From positions 20,112,660 to 20,176,659 of the forward strand of contig NC_133235.1 in assembly GCF_040436345.1 (NCBI RefSeq): 64,000 bases of DNA, read 5' to 3'. Source of the stretch: Pagrus major (Eukaryota > Chordata > Actinopteri > Spariformes > Sparidae). Within the stretch, counting starts at the first letter, position 1. The number at the start of each line of letters is the position of its first letter. The position numbers and the translations under genes were made by a program. Of this stretch, positions 60,831 through 64,000 are shown in pieces. The notes beneath the pieces are model-generated. The model worked only from the letters and a program-made list of their open reading frames with translations, was not told the origin of the DNA and did not search any database.

Positions 60831-60892
60831 AGCTGTCTGCTTTAGGTGTATTAACCACTTGGTTAGGGTTAGGAAAACATCCTGGTTTGGCT

Positions 60893-61150
60893 TAAAGGGG
60901 CACTATGTGGTTTTAGAGAAGAAATTTGTTTAGTTTGTTTAGGCATAAAAAAAAATCAGTCAATGAAGATCTTTCTCTTCTGATAAAAATGTCTTTCCCA
61001 AAACTACATAGTGTGTATAGCCTACCTGTTTTGGTCACTACAAAATTGGCTGGAAGTGTCCCACCATATCTGCCCGCTTGGCAGCCTTGTGGCTTGCAAT
61101 AATACCACCTCCACCCCCTCGACCTCCTGATGTGAAAGTCCTGAATGTGC
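60893..61150. mobile_element. Fish MITE, TTAAAGGGGCACTATGTGG-ended
   Basis: CACTATGTGGTTTTA at 60901-60915 pairs with CCAAAACTACATAGTG at 60998-61013, an inverted arrangement, and the unit continues to about 61150 with GCTGGAAGTGTCCCACCATA. Same family as the tiny copy at 6906-6969. Confidence 0.65.
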
Positions 61151-63050
61151 ACAATTGGTGGTATATACAGTATATGTAAATGGTTTATAATAGTAAGAAC
61201 ATTAAACTTGCCAAACCAGTGGTGTGATCCTTAAAGACCCGGCACACATACAGAGGTGATTTCGGGCTGACTAGATCTCTGCTGTTCAAGTTGGGCGTAG
61301 CTACAGTTTATGCTGGGAATTTTAACAGGTGCATCTCATGTGAGAGTCAGAATAAGCACACACAGAGCTGAGAAGTGGTCCATTCAGCCAAAAAAGAAAA
61401 CACCTATGCAGAAGGACCATTAATTCATAGGGGCTTCACACTGTACCTGGGTACATTCACATATATTTAGGATTTTACAACATAGCAGTGTCCCATCTTC
61501 ATTCTGGTCTGAGTTACTTGTCAAATTATCAACTAGAACTACAAAATATGGAAAAATGCCTTGCATGTTGACAAACTCTTGCTTCTTTCATCTTACATTT
61601 GCTCATTTGTCTCAAAAACAGTGAAATTAAGTCAAAGGGGTTTAATTTATAATGATAAGGAAAACAGAGACACTGCAGATCTTCATTGGACCAGCAGGAA
61701 CATACAAATGTTCATTATTTTCATAAAAGAAAATAACCCTAATGTGTTTGGGAAAAGGGTGATTTGAGACTTCATATCTCTATTGCTGCCCTCCTGCATC
61801 TCTGATATTACTTGCTTTCGTCCACTGTGTTGTAATCGTGTTATCTCTGTCGAGCCCTTCCCTTCCCAGCTGGTTGGCAGAGGCGAGCTTGTAATTGTTT
61901 GATGAAAGGCACCCAATTAAGAGGAAACATGCAGGTCCTGATGTGAACGTTTGTGCCCCGACAACGCTGGTGGTCATAAGGCCTGCTACACAGCAGACTC
62001 TCATAGTGTGGGAATTGGACATAAACCTCTGAGACATGGCTGTGGCTCAATATTAATTCCTTTAGTCATTAATGGCCTTTGCTCAAAGTCTTTCGTATAT
62101 TGTTTTAATAGGGGAGCAGTGCTGACGTAAGGAGGGAGCAGTGTTCTGACTGCTCAAAAGGGAGGGGAAACCAAAAGGTTTCCATTGTCTCAAATGAAGT
62201 TGGCAGTGAGAGTGGTTTACTTGGATTCTCCCTGCATGGTGTAATTTGTGAGTATTATATTGATAACCTGCATCGAGCTTCACTTGTGTGTTTGTCTCTA
62301 CTCTGCTGTAATAAGAAATGATGCCATATGTAACCAAGGCCAAAGGGAATAAGATTTCAGCCAGACGGTTAAGTGAATCACCAACTGTGTTGCATGTGAA
62401 GTGTACATTTGCGTGACTTGTTGTTTATTGCCCGCATTCAGCTTCGTGACTGTCTTCCATATTTGTGCCAAGTCTGAGGCCACGTTCTTAAATCTCTCCA
62501 GTTTGTTGGTAGAGAAAGTGGCTTTTCTTCGCTGGATAATTCTGGTCCAATTCCCATCCATTATATGTCCTGGGACACGTATGTTATATAAATACAGTCC
62601 TGACCCAGTGTGTGGCATAAAAGGTAAGAAACCCTACCCAGAACACTTGATTTCTGCCAGATTTTAAGATTCTTTTCCTTTCATAACAGCGTACTTAATC
62701 GTTATGAAAATTAATTAAAATTTAGGTGTGGAGCCTCTAGCTCTGCTCAGGATTCAGATACATGCTCAACATCTGGGAACACACCAGCTAAACCAGGATC
62801 AGACACGTGTAGTAGAAATTGAAGTCATGCTTCTACAAGTCACATTTGGTGTTTGCTCTTCTGGGACCCACAGATCAGCAAGTAAGATCTAGTAGTAATA
62901 CTAAGGCTATTGTGAATGTTACTTCATGTACTTTATGTGGATGCATAGATAGATTTAAAGAGATTTAAATTGTAAATTGGGATAAACTGTCCAATTTCAT
63001 GCCAAATGTCTGGTATGCAGGATCTCATTATTTAGTTTAGCCTACAGGGG
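61151..63050. other. Intergenic, no recognised gene
   Basis: No coding exon seen; frames are short and without domains. Confidence 0.35.
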
Positions 63051-63460
63051 ATGTGTTCAATTCAAATGTTGCTGCTGGGGACAGAGCCACTGCTCAGCTG
63101 CTCTTATCAGAGAGTGTTGGTGCAGAGCCGGACCTTCTGGAGGAATAAACACCCGGAGTCCCGGGTTGTGCTCTTTTTCTTTTTAACTTTTAGGGAAAAA
63201 AAATTGTATTTGTCTTCACAACCATTTATCAACCTGACTGCGGCAGCGATCCATGGAGGTGACCTCCACTGTCGGGTGTTTATGTGCAGTAATGAGCAAG
63301 AGAATAAATTACTCCATGACAGTTACATCATAGAGAGAGGAGAGGGGAAGCGTCTGGTGAGTGCTGAATCCAGAGTGGGATTGACCTGAATTCAAATACG
63401 CAGACACACCCACCGTACGTGCCATTGCTCGCCAGTTTATGGCGAATGTAAAGTAAAATA
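63051..63460 (+). repeat. Dispersed repeat, copy 2 of 2 (longer)
   Basis: GTGTTGGTGCAGAGCCGGAC and CTTCTGGAGGAATAAACACC form a 5' part; from 63223 on it matches 41626-41860 (CATTTATCAACCTGACTGCG, GAGGTGACCTCCACTGTCGG). Confidence 0.65.
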
Positions 63461-64000
63461 ATTTGGCTTTTTGGGGTGAAAAACTACTCGCAAGGCAAGA
63501 TTGTTTTTTGCTGGTGGTGAAAAACACCATTAAACAACCACCACTGCTGATTAAAAAAATCTATCGTGTGTGACTTAGACTCAGAAATTATTTATCTATC
63601 ATAATATAGATTCATTTTGATAAATTTCACTGTCACTGAGCTCCACATGTTGAAAATGAGAAGTATTTGTGAATCGCTGAGTGAGTGGTTGACTGATAAA
63701 TGGTCAAAAGTGCCAAAAAGTGCACATTTCTGTCCCATTTAATACGAGACTGACTGGCAGTAAAGCTGTTTAATCCACTTTATTCTCACTATTTTTCACT
63801 CTTGTTAAACAGAGAAGAAGGTTTGTATTTATGGTGCATCCAGCAGATTATATATTTTAGATTTCAGCAATATTCTTTTCTAATCTTTTAAAATACAACC
63901 GAAGATCATTTCTTTGGGGTTCTCATACCTTACTTGCACTCCACTCGTGGATCCATGTGTTGTATTTGGCACGCAGGCTGAGCACATAAATGTGTTTGGC
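63461..64000. other. Right edge, no recognised gene
   Basis: AT-rich sequence running off the window; nothing supported. Confidence 0.35.

Noticed and set aside
60850-60875. Interstitial telomere-like GGTTAGGGTTAGG
   Set aside because: Only two units, within a common fish repeat background.
1-64000. Wnt, protease or other coding exons expected beyond SNAP47 in human
   Set aside because: No frame shows the cysteine-rich Wnt blocks or a GDSGGP-type motif; the next gene must lie outside the window.
1-64000. CRISPR array, toxin-antitoxin, phage or other prokaryotic system
   Set aside because: The sequence is vertebrate throughout: spliced genes, SINE/LINE/MITE repeats, no operons or ribosome-binding-site-spaced genes.

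Overview
This is a 64 kb stretch of vertebrate nuclear DNA, almost certainly from a ray-finned (percomorph-type teleost) fish. The genes are vertebrate, with GT-AG introns often close to 100 bp. The non-coding sequence is full of short dispersed repeats that I recognise as typical of teleosts: a tRNA-derived SINE, TTAAAGG-ended MITE-like elements, an AATCGATTA-type repeat and the 'agactggaaacaggggaaacagctagcctggctctgtcc' type repeat (here only in diverged form). I see no prokaryotic operon, CRISPR array, phage or defence system.

The first 17 kb is a compact block of four genes. (1) gjc2 (connexin-47-type gap junction protein, + strand, one coding exon, 845-2101). (2) iba57 (mitochondrial 4Fe-4S assembly factor, + strand, three coding exons, 6194-8849). 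(3) jmjd4 (JmjC lysyl hydroxylase, - strand, six coding exons, 11823-9388), tail-to-tail with iba57. (4) snap47 (SNARE protein, + strand, four coding exons, 12694-17090), head-to-head with jmjd4 across an ~870 bp region with a CRE/ETS-like core. As I recall it, GJC2-IBA57 and JMJD4-SNAP47 are also neighbours on human 1q42.13, so this looks like conserved microsynteny. The genes have unrelated jobs (glial gap junctions, Fe-S assembly, eRF1 hydroxylation, membrane fusion) and share location rather than a pathway. I re-derived every splice junction; each joined frame is open to its stop.

The most interesting coding observation is inside snap47 intron 3. Two exon-like blocks (14530-14646 and 14774-14899) have good splice signals, join in phase with snap47 exon 3, end at a stop and are followed by a poly(A) signal at 15086. 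They could be an unannotated alternative C-terminus of snap47 or the end of a nested gene.

From about 19.4 kb to the right edge I find no convincing protein-coding gene. This ~44 kb desert holds a tRNA-SINE (31.44-31.55 kb), a long-armed inverted-repeat element (33337-33955), several repeat families present in two or three copies, microsatellites, a G-quadruplex motif (55285-55314) and a few stretches with clustered homeodomain/CRE/E-box motifs that could be conserved enhancers. Conservation cannot be judged from one sequence, so the enhancer calls are inference. One small minus-strand frame at 35966-36316 has a signal-peptide-like start and is offered only as a weak candidate.
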